Below, piece by piece: positions 61,979 through 64,000 of a stretch of 64,000 nucleotides of DNA (position 1 is its first letter; the number at the start of each line of letters is the position of its first letter). The notes below the pieces were generated by a model that worked only from the letters and a program-made list of their open reading frames with translations, ran no database searches and had not been told where the DNA came from. This DNA comes from Arcobacter cloacae (GTDB lineage: Bacteria; Campylobacterota; Campylobacteria; Campylobacterales; Arcobacteraceae): NCBI RefSeq assembly GCF_013201935.1, contig NZ_CP053833.1:930001-994000 (forward strand). Direction: 5' to 3'. Both the position numbers and the translations under genes were made by a program.

Positions 61979-64000
61979 TCATAAATCTAATTGATAATCT
62001 TTTAATTCTTCTTTTGAGTACTCTTTGAAAATGTCATGGTTAAAGAAAAAATCAACTAAATTCTTATCTAATTCTCCTCTTTTTGTCATTGTTGTTAAAA
62101 TATTTTCAACAGTTGATAATTTCATAGCTTCTTTATATGGTCTTGTTGAAGCTGTTAAAGCTTCAAAAATATCAGCTAAAATCATAATTCTATCTTCTAA
62201 ACTGATTTGTGAATCACTTAAACCTCTTGGATAACCTAAACCATTTAGTTTTTCATGGTGATTACAAGCAATATTTAATACATCTTTATATTTTTTTGGA
62301 AAAGGTAATTCTGAAATCATATCAAGAGATAATTGGGCATGATTTTTTATGATATCAATTTCTTCTTTTGTAAGAGTTCCTTTTTTAATCGATAAATTAT
62401 ATAGTTCATCTTGAGTTAATAAAGGAAGTGATTCACCATTTTTAACATAAGTTTGTTTAGAAATATTCTCAAGTTTTTCTATATCTTCATCAAGCATAAA
62501 CTCTCCTCCAAGATTTGTTTTTTTGATAAAATCTATATTTTCATTCAGCTGTTTTATACTATTTTCAAACTCATCTTTACTAATAAGTTGTTTTAAATAC
62601 TCTATCTCTTTATCTTTTTTTATTAATTCAAATCTTTGTTCTACTAGATGAATTCTGTCAAATATTTTTTCTAATTTAGTTGCTTTATCTATTACATGTT
62701 CTGGCATTGAAATTTTTCCAATATCATGCATCCATGCAGCAAGAGCTATTTGTTTATAATCATTTTGAGTATATTTTACATCTTTATAAATTGTCTCATC
62801 ATCATTTATCGCTTTTGCTAAAAGTAAAGCTATTTTTTCAACTTTTGCTATATGATCTTTTGTGTATGGAGATTTTGCATCAATAGCTTTTGCAATAGTT
62901 GCTACAAATGCATTTATAAAGTCTTCTAAACTATTTATTAAATACATATTTGTAAGAGCCATAGCAGCTTGTGAAGCCAAAGAGATTATCACTTTTTCAT
63001 CAAATTTATCAAAACTTAAAATTTCTTGATTCTTTATTTTATTTATTAGTTGTAAAACTCCTATAACTTCATTTTCATGATTTATAAGTGGTATTACAAG
63101 CATTGATTTTGAACGATAAGAGGTTTTTTTATCGAACTGTTTTGTCCCTTCAAATTTATATTTCGTTGTTTTATAAACATCTGAAATATTTATTATTCTT
63201 TTTTCATTAGCACAAACTACAGCAACCATTTTGTTGTTTAGTGAACCATCTTCCAAAAAAATTGGTAAATCATTCCAATTAAGTTTTTCTTTAGTACCAC
63301 CCATAAAAATATTTAAACTATCATTTTGAACAACTTTGAATTGTAAAGTTTTTTCATCTTTTGATTTTATATATAAAGTTCCAGCATCGGCATTTGTTAA
63401 TTTTCTTGTTAGAGTTAAAATATTTTCAAGTAGTTTTTCTTTATTGTGTTCTGAAGAAAATGCTAGATTTATTTTCATAATCTCTTCAAATTTACTTTCA
63501 CTTAAAAGAGTATTTTCAATATTTCCTGTATCAATATGAATAACATCTCCTTCTTTTAAAATCTTCCCTTTATAGTTTAGAAGTTTATGCTTTTTTATAT
63601 CTTTTAGTAATTCTTTTTCATAATTTGGCTTTAAGTGATAGAAAAATATAGAGATATCTTTTCTTTTTAGATTTTTTAACTCTTTTGCTATCAAATTTGG
63701 AGTTAAATGTTTTGAAACTCTAGCTAATTCATCAAATTTATCAGGGAATGAACACTCAATAATTAAAGATTTTATAGTTTTGTTATTGTTTATCTCTTCC
63801 CAAATAATTGGATTTGTGTAAGTATCTCCACTTATTATAAAACTTTGATGATTTTTTGTAATTACAAAACCACATGAACCAGTTATGTGATTTGCTTCTA
63901 TTGGTTTTATTTGATATTCTCCAATACTTATAATCTCATTTAATTTTATTTTTTTTAATATCAGTGAATTTTCATCACTATTTAAAAGCTTTATTTTTGT
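61979..64000 (-). CDS. Class II PDE-like + GAF + HD-GYP fusion protein (5' end missing)
   Basis: The frame runs in from the right edge, giving at least 673 residues; the true start lies outside. The visible N-terminal 150 residues resemble class II cyclic-nucleotide phosphodiesterases of the metallo-beta-lactamase fold: HITGSCGFVIT, IISGDTYT, LIIECSFPD, SKHLTPNLIAKEL and FYHLKPNYE. A GAF domain follows (about residues 165-350, ending before TNMYLINSL). The HD-GYP domain has WMHDIGKI, NHAQLS, NHHEKLNGLGYP and LADIFEALT. An insertion of about 120 residues separates the HD pair from the rest. The HD-GYP part should degrade cyclic di-GMP. Confidence 0.85.
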   Translation of the reverse strand, partial: TKIKLLNSDENSLILKKIKLNEIISIGEYQIKPIEANHITGSCGFVITKNHQSFIISGDTYTNPIIWEEINNNKTIKSLIIECSFPDKFDELARVSKHLTPNLIAKELKNLKRKDISIFFYHLKPNYEKELLKDIKKHKLLNYKGKILKEGDVIHIDTGNIENTLLSESKFEEIMKINLAFSSEHNKEKLLENILTLTRKLTNADAGTLYIKSKDEKTLQFKVVQNDSLNIFMGGTKEKLNWNDLPIFLEDGSLNNKMVAVVCANEKRIINISDVYKTTKYKFEGTKQFDKKTSYRSKSMLVIPLINHENEVIGVLQLINKIKNQEILSFDKFDEKVIISLASQAAMALTNMYLINSLEDFINAFVATIAKAIDAKSPYTKDHIAKVEKIALLLAKAINDDETIYKDVKYTQNDYKQIALAAWMHDIGKISMPEHVIDKATKLEKIFDRIHLVEQRFELIKKDKEIEYLKQLISKDEFENSIKQLNENIDFIKKTNLGGEFMLDEDIEKLENISKQTYVKNGESLPLLTQDELYNLSIKKGTLTKEEIDIIKNHAQLSLDMISELPFPKKYKDVLNIACNHHEKLNGLGYPRGLSDSQISLEDRIMILADIFEALTASTRPYKEAMKLSTVENILTTMTKRGELDKNLVDFFFNHDIFKEYSKEELKDYQLDL

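Noticed and set aside
1-64000. Mobile elements, tRNA or rRNA genes
   Set aside because: No transposase, integrase, attachment-like repeat or cloverleaf was recognised; a covariance-model scan would be needed to exclude small RNAs.

Overview
The window is a contiguous piece of a very AT-rich bacterial chromosome. It most probably comes from an Arcobacter/Aliarcobacter-type member of the Campylobacterota. Pointers are the 2-oxoglutarate:acceptor oxidoreductase set in the order D-A-B-C, a desulforubrerythrin beside a PerR-like regulator, RNase Y, a rseP-pgsA-SDR-dapA-M16 protease-pyrD block, AAGGA-type ribosome binding sites, and many TTG starts that overlap the preceding gene. No rRNA, tRNA, CRISPR array, insertion sequence or prophage was recognised. 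Almost all of the window is coding, and no gap exceeds 300 bases once the missed membrane gene at 1404-2192 is restored.

Layout. 1-8907: end of a uracil-type permease, YajQ, a membrane protein that seems to start at ATA, a two-component pair, a NUDIX hydrolase, a small cytochrome c, outer-membrane phospholipase A (minus), then rpe-trpF-dnaQ-like exonuclease-alarmone hydrolase. 8933-11807 (minus): oorDABC. 12102-15270: a methyltransferase-YkgJ-TPR lipoprotein-trpC operon. 15288-16422: a LysR regulator divergent from a tautomerase. 16429-28234 (minus): housekeeping and envelope genes (yggS, rseP, pgsA, FabL-like reductase, dapA, globin, M16 protease, pyrD, an MsbA-like exporter, murJ, a secreted nuclease-like protein). 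28323-29648: desulforubrerythrin and a PerR-like regulator around a Fur-family operator. 29656-34542: Ca/Na antiporter, ybeY, radA, an RNase H-like gene, an LpxR-like lipid A deacylase and a YqiA-like esterase.

34626-42875 is the main accessory feature. It holds a 2226-residue type V autotransporter with six almost identical 384-bp tandem repeats and an in-frame G7 tract close to its 5' end. A periplasmic parvulin-like isomerase and a lipoprotein hydrolase follow in the same direction. The G tract looks like a phase-variation switch, because adding or removing one G leads quickly to a stop codon.

42903-50196: a TonB-like protein, ftsY, a TlpA-type thioredoxin, a formyl-THF cyclo-ligase, rny, rsmD, a lone peptide-type ABC permease, a lipoprotein and an SDR. 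51538-55292: a TsdA-type di-heme thiosulfate/tetrathionate enzyme. It is followed directly by a periplasmic Cache sensor with no output domain, a response regulator and a histidine kinase, which suggests a split sensory system. The rest holds a ModD-like gene, a diguanylate cyclase, YqeY, an ABC-F ATPase, a ZIP transporter, and, at the right edge, a protein joining a class II cyclic-nucleotide phosphodiesterase-like domain to GAF and HD-GYP domains. Functions are assigned from recognised motifs and gene order only; no database search was run.
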